Origin: an uncultured Clostridia bacterium
GTDB taxonomy: Bacteria > Bacillota > Clostridia > Oscillospirales > CAG-382
Direction: 5' to 3'
Assembly (NCBI GenBank): GCA_947305675.1
Contig: CAMZED010000045.1
Coordinates: 1 to 11,892 of the forward strand
Length of the DNA: 11,892 nucleotides
Below, piece after piece: positions 1-6,509 of the stretch. A program made the translations under genes and the position numbers. The stretch's first letter is position 1. Every line of letters starts with the position of its first letter. Below the pieces are notes generated by a model that was given only the letters and a program-made list of their open reading frames with translations, was not told where the DNA came from and made no database searches.

Positions 1-151
1 CGTCTTGCCGCCCCTGCATTGTTAAAGCCCTTGGCGGTTTAGACGCAGGCATACCGCGCTTTGCAATCCAAATTAAAACAGTATCACGGCTAACGCCGAG
101 ATACTCCATAATCTCTTTAAGTGAATACCATCTTTCAGCTTCGTTTGACAT
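1..151 (-). CDS. Excisionase-like helix-turn-helix protein, C-terminus missing
   Basis: This is the N-terminal 50 residues of a small DNA-binding protein read from 151 leftwards, cut by the window edge. The start ATG lies behind a GGAGG site at 160-164. Residues 7-37 read RWYSLKEIMEYLGVSRDTV followed by an IWIAKRGMPASK stretch. This is the winged-helix signature of excisionase/MerR-like proteins in which a recognition helix follows 'YLGVSRDTV'. Family members normally continue after 'MPA.K' with a basic aromatic stretch of the type GRLWKFK. Here the reading continues as PPRALTMQGRQD, so the resemblance stops at about residue 37, where an inverted repeat begins. The gene may be truncated, frameshifted or simply divergent. 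Such proteins act as excision cofactors of integrative elements or as stand-alone regulators; the sequence does not show which. Confidence 0.7.
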   Translation of the reverse strand, partial: MSNEAERWYSLKEIMEYLGVSRDTVLIWIAKRGMPASKPPRALTMQGRQD

Positions 152-190
152 TTAATAATCCTCCGACAAAAAGAAACGATTGTTGGTTTT

Positions 191-218
191 ATTATACTGC
201 TTTTTTGTAATGTGTCAA
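191..218 (-). promoter_or_regulatory. Consensus sigma-A promoter for the excisionase-like gene
   Basis: Read on the minus strand, the site has TTGACA (213-218) and TATAAT (191-196), both matching consensus in full, with a 16-bp spacer. Transcription would start near 184, leaving a leader of about 33 nt before the ATG at 151. This is the best promoter match in the window, so the small gene is probably well expressed unless repressed. Confidence 0.8.
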
Positions 219-365
219 TGGAGCATCGCGGATTATCGTTGATTTATAATGAATAATGATATTCTTTGGACTGAACAGAAAGCGCATCACGTCCCTTTTG
301 CGTTGACTGCGTCTGTCGGGTCAGAGCATCATTCAACTATCCGTTGCAAAAAACAACCAAATATA

Positions 366-380
366 AACAACGCGGTTGTT
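366..380. promoter_or_regulatory. Dyad AACAA-N5-TTGTT, putative distal operator
   Basis: The sequence shows AACAACGCGGTTGTT, an inverted repeat with AACAA and TTGTT half-sites. It runs into the candidate -35 hexamer of the Xre gene (379-384). The same half-sites recur at 416-429 with a 4-nt spacer. Binding by the adjacent Xre regulator is an inference from position and symmetry. Confidence 0.5.
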
Positions 381-407
381 GCATTTGCATTTTCTTTAAG
401 CTATTAT
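379..407 (+). promoter_or_regulatory. Candidate promoter of the Xre regulator gene
   Basis: TTGCAT (379-384) and TATTAT (402-407) are separated by 17 bp. The -10 matches consensus at five of six positions and the -35 at only three, as expected for a weak or regulated promoter. The predicted start near 413-415 falls next to the second dyad. Another TATAAT at 245-250 has no plausible -35 and is less likely to be used. Confidence 0.5.
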
Positions 408-415
408 ATAGCCGG

Positions 416-429
416 AACAAGCGCTTGTT
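416..429. promoter_or_regulatory. Perfect 14-bp palindrome, putative proximal operator
   Basis: AACAAGCGCTTGTT is its own reverse complement. It sits at the predicted transcription start and 24 bp before the Xre start codon, the classical place for an autoregulatory operator. The outer half-sites match those of the dyad at 366-380; the two centres lie about 50 bp apart, close to five helical turns. Neither the protein that binds it nor any effect is shown by the sequence. Confidence 0.55.
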
Positions 430-452
430 ACTTTAATTCTCAGGAGGAAACC

Positions 453-1529
453 ATGAATATTAAATTGAGCGAGCAGCTAAAAAAGCTCCGCAAGGAAAGA
501 GGCAATACGCAGGAGGAGCTGGCGAACCATCTCGGCATTTCCACCCAGGCGGTCTCCAAATGGGAGCGCGAAGAAGGATACCCGGATATAACGCTGCTGC
601 CGGCGATCGCATCCTTTTACAACGTCAGCGTGGACGATCTGCTTGGCGTGGGTGAAATAGATAAAGAGAAAAAGCTGCTTGCGTACCGCGATAAAAACGC
701 TGAACTGTTCCGCGACGGAAAAAGTGCTGAACGCGTGGAGTTGTGGCGAGAAGCCCTGCATGAGTTCCCGAACGATCTGTCAGTCGTTTACGATCTGATG
801 TACTCATTGTCCGCAGCGGATCGAAACGCAAACGCCGACGAAATCATCTCGTACGGAGATAGGATCCTGAACGAATCCACCGATCAATCTTTACGCAGCG
901 GCGCGATCCAGTGCCTGTGCTTTACCTACTACTATGCCAAAAAGGACGCGGAGTCGGCAAAGAAATACGCAAAAATGGCGGGAGACTCGGTGGTAACGGT
1001 CGACGCATTGATGCCGCGCATCCTTGAAGGAGAGGAAGCGGTCTTGTATTGTCAGAGGAACGTTATGGATCTTTTCGATAACGTTCATTTGAACGTGCGC
1101 ATCATGTGTCATAAAGGCGGCTATTCGCCGGAGGAGAATATCAAGGCGCGCGAATTTATCATTCAATGTTTTGATCTGCTTTATCCGGACGGTAATTGCG
1201 GGTTTTATCACTGCCGGTATTCGGAGATATATAAAGAAATGGCGGAGAGCTATCTGAAGCTGGGCGACGAGTCGAAGATGTTCGACTGCCTCAACAAAGC
1301 CGCAGAGCACGCGGTAAAATTTGATACTATGAAAGCCGACGGTAGATACACTTCCTTCATCGTTAATAAGATAGAATTTTCTTCCATACAGCCAGTCAAG
1401 GATTTTACGGAGAATGATTCGGGCTTGCTTCTGAGATTCCTGCAAGGCGAGAAGTTCAAACAGTTTGAAACAGATCCCCGCATGGCGAAGCTTGTTGAAA
1501 AACTGACGCCTGTTGCACGTTTTAATTGA
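453..1529 (+). CDS. Xre-family transcriptional regulator with helical C-terminal domain
   Basis: This is a 358-aa cytoplasmic DNA-binding regulator. Residues 6-60 form a Cro/C1-type helix-turn-helix (TQEELANHLGISTQAVSKWE, then a YPDITLLPAIA helix and the typical VSVDDLL end). The remaining 290 or so residues are predicted helical, with repeats resembling tetratricopeptide units (for example the stretch with LWREALHEFPNDLSVVYDL), a common layout in Clostridia. The start at 453 is preferred because AGGAGG lies at 442-447. The reading frame runs upstream to 249, but that extension has no good ribosome binding site and covers the promoter and operators. The gene is divergent from the excisionase-like gene, and two matching dyads flank its promoter, which suggests autoregulation. 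The regulon and any ligand are unknown; the symporter downstream is a possible but unproven target. Confidence 0.88.
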   Translation: MNIKLSEQLKKLRKERGNTQEELANHLGISTQAVSKWEREEGYPDITLLPAIASFYNVSVDDLLGVGEIDKEKKLLAYRDKNAELFRDGKSAERVELWREALHEFPNDLSVVYDLMYSLSAADRNANADEIISYGDRILNESTDQSLRSGAIQCLCFTYYYAKKDAESAKKYAKMAGDSVVTVDALMPRILEGEEAVLYCQRNVMDLFDNVHLNVRIMCHKGGYSPEENIKAREFIIQCFDLLYPDGNCGFYHCRYSEIYKEMAESYLKLGDESKMFDCLNKAAEHAVKFDTMKADGRYTSFIVNKIEFSSIQPVKDFTENDSGLLLRFLQGEKFKQFETDPRMAKLVEKLTPVARFN

Positions 1530-1596
1530 TGCAAACCTTGACTTTTGATGATACGACATCATTGATCAATTCGCACCAAACACGTAAACAAACCGT

Positions 1597-1628
1597 GAGG
1601 GACACCTGCTATATGGCAAGTGTCCCTC
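1597..1628. repeat. Imperfect inverted repeat (hairpin) after the Xre gene
   Basis: GAGGGACAC (1597-1605) pairs perfectly with GTGTCCCTC (1620-1628). After one C/A mismatch, TGC pairs with GCA, leaving a short AT-rich loop. No T-run follows, so it is not a standard terminator alone; it may be a transcript-end stabiliser, an operator or a repeat element. A second hairpin follows 10 nt later. Confidence 0.55.
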
Positions 1629-1637
1629 GGGCGTGCG

Positions 1638-1680
1638 CAGCTTCGCCTCATCAGGGCGAAGCCTGTCTTTATTTTCTGTT
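1638..1680 (+). terminator. Probable intrinsic terminator of the Xre gene
   Basis: GCTTCGCC (1640-1647) pairs with GGCGAAGC (1655-1662) across a 7-nt loop. The stem extends by two outer pairs past a bulged C and is followed by a T-rich tail at 1666-1680. The tail is interrupted by A, C and G, so termination may be partial. It separates the regulator from the symporter promoter at 1710. Confidence 0.55.
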
Positions 1681-1709
1681 ATAATTCCGTTCCACGCTGC
1701 AAAAAACAA

Positions 1710-1738
1710 TTGATTTATGCGAAAATTTGTGCTATTAT
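1710..1738 (+). promoter_or_regulatory. Extended -10 promoter for the symporter gene
   Basis: TTGATT (1710-1715) and TATTAT (1733-1738) are spaced 17 bp apart, and TG at 1730-1731 supplies an extended -10 element. Transcription would start near 1745, about 35 nt before the GTG start at 1779. Confidence 0.65.
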
Positions 1739-1778
1739 GCGGTATAAATCCATGTTTATGCTTTCGGGGGTGTTTTTT

Positions 1779-3347
1779 GTGGCGATAAAGATAATTCTTC
1801 TGCTTGTGTTTTTCGGCGTGATGATCGGCGTGGGGATCTATTGCCGCCGCCACGCTACCGACGTGAACGGCTTTGTGCTGGGCGGAAGGAGCGTCGGGCC
1901 GTGGCTGAGCGCGTTCGCCTACGGCACCTCTTATTTTTCGGCGGTAATATTTATCGGTTACGCCGGACAGTTCGGATGGAAATACGGCATCGCCTCGACC
2001 TGGATAGGGATCGGCAACGCGCTGATCGGATCGCTGCTCGCCTGGGTGGTGCTGGGCAGAAGAACGAGGGTGATGACTCAGCACCTCGGATCGTCTACAA
2101 TGCCGGAGTTCTTCGGAGCGCGTTTCGGGTCGAATGCGCTTAAGATCGGCGCTTCGGCGATAACCTTTGTGTTCCTCATCCCCTACACCGCCTCGCTTTA
2201 TAACGGGCTTTCAAGGTTGTTCGAGATGGCTTTCGGGATCGATTATGTCTGGTGCATTGTCGTAATGTCGGTACTGACCGGGATCTATGTCATCGCCGGC
2301 GGATATATGGCTACGGCGATCAACGATTTCATACAGGGGCTGATAATGCTCGGCGGGATAATTGCCGTGATCGCCGCGGTTTTGAACAGTCACGGCGGGT
2401 TCATCAGCGCGCTGAACGGAATGGCGGCGGTGACCGATCCCGCGGTTTCGGAGGCGCCGGGGGCTTTCAACTCGTTCTTCGGGCCGGATCCGCTTAACCT
2501 GCTGGGGGTAGTTATCCTGACCTCGCTCGGGACCTGGGGCCTGCCGCAGATGGTGCAGAAATTCTATGCGATAAAAAGCGAGGACTCGATCAAAAAAGGC
2601 ACAGTGATCTCGACTGTATTTGCTCTGGTCGTCGCCGGCGGATGCTATTTTCTCGGCGGGTTCGGAAGGCTGGCGGATATCGCCACGGTGACCGACGCTT
2701 CGGGCGCGGCGGTTCCCGCCGAAGGCTACGACGCGATACTTCCCGGAATGCTTTCGGCTTTGCCGGATATTCTTATCGCCGTGGTGGTGATTTTGGTGCT
2801 TTCCGCCTCGATGTCGACTCTTTCTTCGCTGGTGCTCGCTTCGGCTTCGACACTTACCATAGATTTTCTTAAAGGCAATATCATAAAAAAGATGGATGAA
2901 AAGCGCCAGCTGTTTATCATTCGTGTGTTCGTGGTCGTATTCATTGCGATCTCGGCGGTGATCGCCGTTTTCCAGGTAAAAAGCGACAACGAAGCCGTAA
3001 AATACATCGCGCAGCTCATGGGCGTTTCGTGGGGAGCGCTGGCGGGCGCCTTCCTTGCGCCGTTCCTTTACGGGCTTTACTGGAAAAAGACCACAAAAGC
3101 CGCCTGCTGGGTAAGTTTTATCTTCGGAGCGGGAATAATGACGGCGAATATGCTGTTCCGCCAATACTTCCCCGCACTGCTTCAATCGCCGATCAACTGC
3201 GGCGCGTTTGCGATGATTGCCGGGATGGTCATAGTGCCGATAGTGAGCCTGTTCACAAAAAAGCCCGAAAAATCGACCGTCGACGGGATGTTCGCCTGCT
3301 ACGACAAAAAAGTCGAGGTGCCTCAAAAGCTCTCGCTTCCGAAATAA
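1779..3347 (+). CDS. Sodium:solute symporter (SSS family)
   Basis: This is a 522-aa inner-membrane transporter that should couple sodium entry to uptake of a small solute. It has about 12-13 hydrophobic segments. The family signature GGYMATAINDFIQG lies at 174-187. A SASMSTLSS segment at 342-350 places A343, S346 and T347 with the spacing of the Na2-site residues of PutP (A337, S340, T341). GTWGLPQMVQKFYA at 251-264 is also typical of the family. The GTG start at 1779 is chosen because GGGGGTG lies at 1766-1772 and the first helix then begins at residue 3; an in-frame ATG at 1752 lacks such a site. The gene has its own promoter and terminator and is therefore monocistronic. The substrate cannot be read from sequence: proline, sugars, pantothenate and carboxylates are all carried in this family. 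Confidence 0.9.
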   Translation: MAIKIILLLVFFGVMIGVGIYCRRHATDVNGFVLGGRSVGPWLSAFAYGTSYFSAVIFIGYAGQFGWKYGIASTWIGIGNALIGSLLAWVVLGRRTRVMTQHLGSSTMPEFFGARFGSNALKIGASAITFVFLIPYTASLYNGLSRLFEMAFGIDYVWCIVVMSVLTGIYVIAGGYMATAINDFIQGLIMLGGIIAVIAAVLNSHGGFISALNGMAAVTDPAVSEAPGAFNSFFGPDPLNLLGVVILTSLGTWGLPQMVQKFYAIKSEDSIKKGTVISTVFALVVAGGCYFLGGFGRLADIATVTDASGAAVPAEGYDAILPGMLSALPDILIAVVVILVLSASMSTLSSLVLASASTLTIDFLKGNIIKKMDEKRQLFIIRVFVVVFIAISAVIAVFQVKSDNEAVKYIAQLMGVSWGALAGAFLAPFLYGLYWKKTTKAACWVSFIFGAGIMTANMLFRQYFPALLQSPINCGAFAMIAGMVIVPIVSLFTKKPEKSTVDGMFACYDKKVEVPQKLSLPK

Positions 3348-3358
3348 AAATGTTCTCC

Positions 3359-3395
3359 GCCCGGTGTTTTTTAAAAAACATCGGGCTCTTTTTTT
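3359..3395 (+). terminator. Strong intrinsic terminator of the symporter gene
   Basis: GCCCGGTGTTTTTT pairs with AAAAAACATCGGGC (arms 3359-3372 and 3373-3386), with a single G-T pair in the stem. TC and seven T residues follow, to 3395. The innermost A-T pairs must open to form the loop. It starts 12 bp after the stop codon. Confidence 0.88.
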
Positions 3396-3447
3396 AAAAA
3401 GCAGCGGCAATAATTGTAAACTTTTTAATTTTTAACGCCGTTTCCCC

Positions 3448-3476
3448 TTTACATAATCAGTTTTTGGATGTATAAT
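3448..3476 (+). promoter_or_regulatory. Sigma-A promoter for the rny operon
   Basis: TTTACA (3448-3453, five of six) and TATAAT (3471-3476, six of six) lie exactly 17 bp apart. It is the only strong promoter found upstream of the seven-gene run, with a predicted start near 3483. Confidence 0.8.
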
Positions 3477-3482
3477 AGTTCG

Positions 3483-3645
3483 AATACCGATATAGATCGC
3501 GGCGAAAGGTCCGGAACAACTCGATGCTGTGAGCTTGGTTAACATATAGATAGCAAAAGCCTTTTATTCTTACAAGTCCGGGATCGGCTTGCCCGCCCGC
3601 GGCGCAGATGCTTTATCGGGATATAATAAATTATTGGAGGCAACT
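3483..3645 (+). promoter_or_regulatory. Long 5' leader of rny, no recognised RNA family
   Basis: About 160 nt separate the predicted start from the rny ATG. The ribosome binding site TTGGAGG is at 3634-3640. The leader contains GC-rich blocks (CGCGGCG occurs twice, and CGGG/CCCG can pair near 3578-3594) but I could not fold it by eye into a convincing riboswitch, T-box or sRNA. rny leaders may be subject to feedback, because RNase Y starts mRNA decay; that is a hypothesis here. Confidence 0.35.
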
Positions 3646-5190
3646 ATGAACCCGATCCTTGCCGCCGGTATAGGCGCCGGCATTGCCGCCGTCCTGTTTT
3701 TCTTCATCGGATTTTTTGTTAGAAAACTCACAGCCGAAAAGAAGATCGAATCGGCTGAATCCGAAGCGAAAAGAATTATCGAGGATGCACAAAAAGCCGC
3801 CGAGACCGCAAAGAAAGAAAAGCTGGTCGAAGCAAAAGAAGAAGCTCTTAAGATCAAAAACGAGACCGAAAGAGAACTGAAAGAACGCCGCAACGATCTG
3901 CAAAGGCTGGAACGCCGCACAATGCAGAAGGAGGAAAACCTCGACAGGAAATATGAAAACCTGGAGAAAAAAGAAGAGGTCCTGAACGGCAAAATCAAAG
4001 AAAACGAAGCGCTTAAACTTCAAGCCGAAGAACTGATCGAAAAACAAAGCGAAATGCTTCAGACCATCTCCGGTATGACCGCCGAGGACGCGAAAGCCCT
4101 GCTTATGGAACGCGTCGAGGCGGAAGCCCGTCACGATATGGCTATGAAACTGCTCGATGTCGAGCAGGAATACAAAGACAAAGCCGAGGACGAGGCGAAG
4201 AACATCATTGCGCTGGCGATCCAGCGCTGCGCCGCCGACAGCGTGGCGGAAGCCACCGTTTCGGTAGTCGATCTGCCCAACGACGAAATGAAGGGCAGAA
4301 TTATCGGCCGCGAAGGCCGCAACATCCGTGCGATAGAAACTTTGACCGGCGTCGATCTTATAATCGACGACACCCCTGAAGCGATCGCGATATCGACGTT
4401 CGATCCGGTCCGCAGAGAAGTCGCAAGGCTTACGCTTGAAAAACTTATCTCCGACGGACGCATCCACCCGTCCAGAATCGAAGAAACCGTTGAAAAGAGC
4501 CGCAAAGAAGTCGAAGCCGTTATTAAAAAAGAGGGCGAACAAGCCACCTACGAGACCGGCGTGCACGGGCTTAATCCCGAGCTGGTCAAGCTGCTCGGCA
4601 GGCTCAGATACCGCACAAGTTACGGTCAGAACGTGCTTAAACACTCGGTCGAAGTCGCTCATATCGCCGGCATGATCGCCGCCGAACTCGGCGCCGACGT
4701 GAACCAGGCAAAGCGCGCCGGACTCCTGCACGATATCGGCAAAGCCATGACGCACGAAGTGGACGGTTCGCACGTACAGATCGGCGTGGACATTGCGCGT
4801 AAATACAAAGAAAGCAAAGAGATCGTACACGCCATCGAAGCCCACCACGGCGACGTTGAACCTCATACGCTCGTCGCCATGATAGTTCAGGCAGCCGACG
4901 CCGTTTCGGCGGCAAGGCCGGGCGCAAGGCGCGAAAATCTTGAAACTTATATCAAACGTCTGCAAAAACTGGAAGAGATCGCCAACTCGTTCAAAGGGAT
5001 CGAAAAATCGTTTGCCATTCAGGCGGGCCGCGAGGTTCGCATTATGGTCAAGCCCGACGAGGTCAACGACGACGAGATGGTATTCCTCGCCCGCGATATA
5101 GCCCACAGGATCGAATCCGAGCTTGAATATCCGGGGCAGATAAAAGTCAACGTCATCCGCGAGATGCGCCAGGTCGATTACGCGAAGTAA
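3646..5190 (+). CDS. rny: Ribonuclease Y
   Basis: This is a 514-aa membrane-anchored endoribonuclease that starts mRNA decay and forms the core of the degradosome-like network in many Bacillota. The usual length is about 520 aa. Domains run in the canonical order: an N-terminal membrane helix (3-25), a long charged coiled coil (about 28-180), a KH RNA-binding domain with GRIIGREGRN at 217-226, and an HD phosphohydrolase domain with H333 and the HD pair H362-D363 in LLHDIGK, plus H400/H401 in EAHHGD. The final residues RQVDYAK also fit the family. The start at 3646 is set by TTGGAGG at 3634-3640 and places the membrane helix at the N-terminus; the frame extends 19 codons upstream without a good site. 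It is followed after 35 bp by ymdB, its usual partner. Confidence 0.97.
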   Translation: MNPILAAGIGAGIAAVLFFFIGFFVRKLTAEKKIESAESEAKRIIEDAQKAAETAKKEKLVEAKEEALKIKNETERELKERRNDLQRLERRTMQKEENLDRKYENLEKKEEVLNGKIKENEALKLQAEELIEKQSEMLQTISGMTAEDAKALLMERVEAEARHDMAMKLLDVEQEYKDKAEDEAKNIIALAIQRCAADSVAEATVSVVDLPNDEMKGRIIGREGRNIRAIETLTGVDLIIDDTPEAIAISTFDPVRREVARLTLEKLISDGRIHPSRIEETVEKSRKEVEAVIKKEGEQATYETGVHGLNPELVKLLGRLRYRTSYGQNVLKHSVEVAHIAGMIAAELGADVNQAKRAGLLHDIGKAMTHEVDGSHVQIGVDIARKYKESKEIVHAIEAHHGDVEPHTLVAMIVQAADAVSAARPGARRENLETYIKRLQKLEEIANSFKGIEKSFAIQAGREVRIMVKPDEVNDDEMVFLARDIAHRIESELEYPGQIKVNVIREMRQVDYAK

Positions 5191-5225
5191 TTCCGGCGCA
5201 CCGCTTAACGGGAAGGGTTGAATTT

Positions 5226-6035
5226 ATGTTGAACATTCTCGCCGTGGGCGACGTTTTCGGCGAACCGGGATGCGAGTTCGTAAGAAAATATCTGCGGCGC
5301 ATAAAAAACATCGAAAAAGCCGACCTTGTGATCGTCAACGCCGAGAACGCCACGACCGGCAGCGGGACCGACCCGCTCGAGGCTTCACTGCTGTTCACTT
5401 CCGGCGCCGACGTGCTTACCGGCGGCAACCACAGCTTTCGCAGATATACCGCGTTTGAACTTATGGATTCCTCCGAAACGGTATTGCGCCCGCTTAACTT
5501 CCCCCCTGACGCGCCCGGAAAGGGCTGGTGTATCGTTACGGTCAGGACCGGAATAAGGGTTCTGGTCATATCGGTTTGCGGTCAGGTCTTTATGGACCAG
5601 TTCGATTCGCCTTTTACGGCGGTCGACCGGCTGTTAAAAGAACTTGACGGCAGATACGACATAGCCGTTTGCGATTTCCACGCCGAGGCGACGAGCGAAA
5701 AGCAGGTGTTCGCCCACTGTTTTGACGGACGCATAAACATAATTTACGGCACCCACACCCACGTCGCCACCGCCGACGAAAGGCTTACTGAACGCGGCGG
5801 CGCCTATATAAGCGATATCGGGATGTGCGGCGGCGAAGATTCGGTGATCGGACTTACCTATGAATCGGTCGTCGAAAGATATCTTTTGAACATTCGCCGC
5901 AAAGGAATTGCCGACCGTCGCAACGTAGCCCTGCACGGCGCACTGTTCACCGTTGACGAAAGCAGCCGCTGCGTCACCGCGGTGAAAAGGATAAAATATA
6001 CCGAGCAGGATTTTTCAGCAAAGAATCCCCTTTAA
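5226..6035 (+). CDS. ymdB: YmdB-family metallophosphoesterase (TIGR00282)
   Basis: This is a 269-aa cytoplasmic dimetal phosphodiesterase; Bacillus subtilis YmdB hydrolyses 2',3'-cyclic nucleotides and affects biofilm and motility. The metal and active-site residues are all present in family order: D9 (AVGDVFGEPG), E40-N41 (VNAENA), N68-H69 (GGNHS), H152 (FHAEATSEK), H177 and H179 (YGTHTHVATADE). The late SDIGM...DSVIG block is also conserved. The segment after the asparagine-histidine pair reads SFRRYTAFEL rather than the more usual TWD sequence, a small local divergence. The ATG at 5226 follows GGGAAGGG at 5210-5217. Location directly behind rny matches Bacillota generally and fits a role in RNA turnover, since 2',3'-cyclic ends arise from RNA cleavage. 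Confidence 0.93.
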   Translation: MLNILAVGDVFGEPGCEFVRKYLRRIKNIEKADLVIVNAENATTGSGTDPLEASLLFTSGADVLTGGNHSFRRYTAFELMDSSETVLRPLNFPPDAPGKGWCIVTVRTGIRVLVISVCGQVFMDQFDSPFTAVDRLLKELDGRYDIAVCDFHAEATSEKQVFAHCFDGRINIIYGTHTHVATADERLTERGGAYISDIGMCGGEDSVIGLTYESVVERYLLNIRRKGIADRRNVALHGALFTVDESSRCVTAVKRIKYTEQDFSAKNPL

Positions 6036-6060
6036 TAAACAACAGAAAGGACCCCCGAAA

Positions 6061-6450
6061 ATGAACTTTTCAGCATTATTGTTTGCCGAAGGCGAAGCCG
6101 CGTCCACCGCGGCGAATCCCGCCTCGCTTCTTACGCTTATCATCCCCTTGGCTTTGCTCGGCGTGGTATTCTATTTCTTTATCTACCGCCCCCAGAAGAA
6201 GCAGGAACGCGAAACGACCGAAATGCGCAACTCCGTCGAAGTCGGCGACATCATCGCCACCGCCGGCGGTATAGTCGGTATGGTCATCAAGATAAAAGAG
6301 GATATGATACTTATTGAGACCGGCGGCGACCGCACCAAGATCCAGCTTCAGAAGTGGGCTATACACTCGGTCCTTGAGAAGGCGGACGGCTCTTCTCCCG
6401 AAACCGACGTTTCAGACAAAAAAGCCGACAAAAAAACCGACAAAAAATAA
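6061..6450 (+). CDS. yajC: Preprotein translocase accessory subunit YajC
   Basis: This is a 129-aa single-span membrane protein that associates with SecDF and the SecYEG channel in protein export. After a short N-terminus, one membrane helix covers about residues 20-42 and ends in the family hallmark FFIYRPQKKQ. The soluble domain with VEVGDIIATAGGIVG and the beta segments around IKIKEDMILIE follow. The C-terminus is an acidic/lysine tail ending in KADKKTDKK, a little longer than average. AGAAAGGA at 6043-6051 supports the ATG at 6061. No secD or secF lies beside it, although yajC is often next to those genes; here it rides with the rny-ymdB pair. Confidence 0.93.
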   Translation: MNFSALLFAEGEAASTAANPASLLTLIIPLALLGVVFYFFIYRPQKKQERETTEMRNSVEVGDIIATAGGIVGMVIKIKEDMILIETGGDRTKIQLQKWAIHSVLEKADGSSPETDVSDKKADKKTDKK

Positions 6451-6458
6451 TACAGGAC

Positions 6459-6492
6459 GAATTTTCGGCTGTCGTTCGGCAGCCGAATTTTC
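6459..6492 (+). other. Intercistronic hairpin between yajC and the M29 peptidase gene
   Basis: CGGCTG (6466-6471) pairs with CAGCCG (6480-6485). Two inner pairs and two outer T-A pairs extend it, and after a symmetric TT/TT internal loop GAA (6459-6461) pairs with TTC. Only a short T-run accompanies it, and the next ribosome binding site starts 9 nt later. It could be a weak terminator or an mRNA processing/stability element that sets different levels before and after it. Confidence 0.5.
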
Positions 6493-6509
6493 ACATTAAT
6501 GAGGTAGAA

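Noticed and set aside
1..45. Integron attC site at the left edge
   Set aside because: An inverted repeat and a GTTAAAG box are present, but no RYYYAAC box faces it and the final base of the right box does not fit the consensus.
249..452. 68-codon N-terminal extension of the Xre regulator
   Set aside because: The ribosome binding site at 442-447 and the start of the conserved HTH support 453; the extension overlaps the promoter and operators.
2211..3410. 399-aa open frame on the minus strand across the symporter gene
   Set aside because: It is an antisense shadow: highly basic, histidine-rich, no domain, and opposite a clear SSS transporter.
3508..3516. GGTCCGGAA in the rny leader resembles the tetraloop of signal recognition particle RNA
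   Set aside because: The flanking conserved bases (GTCA before, GGAAGCAGC after) and the matching helix arm are missing, so it is a chance match.
3631..5106. 491-aa open frame on the minus strand across rny
   Set aside because: It is antisense to RNase Y, with a Phe/Val-biased composition expected of the complement of its Lys/Glu-rich coiled coil.
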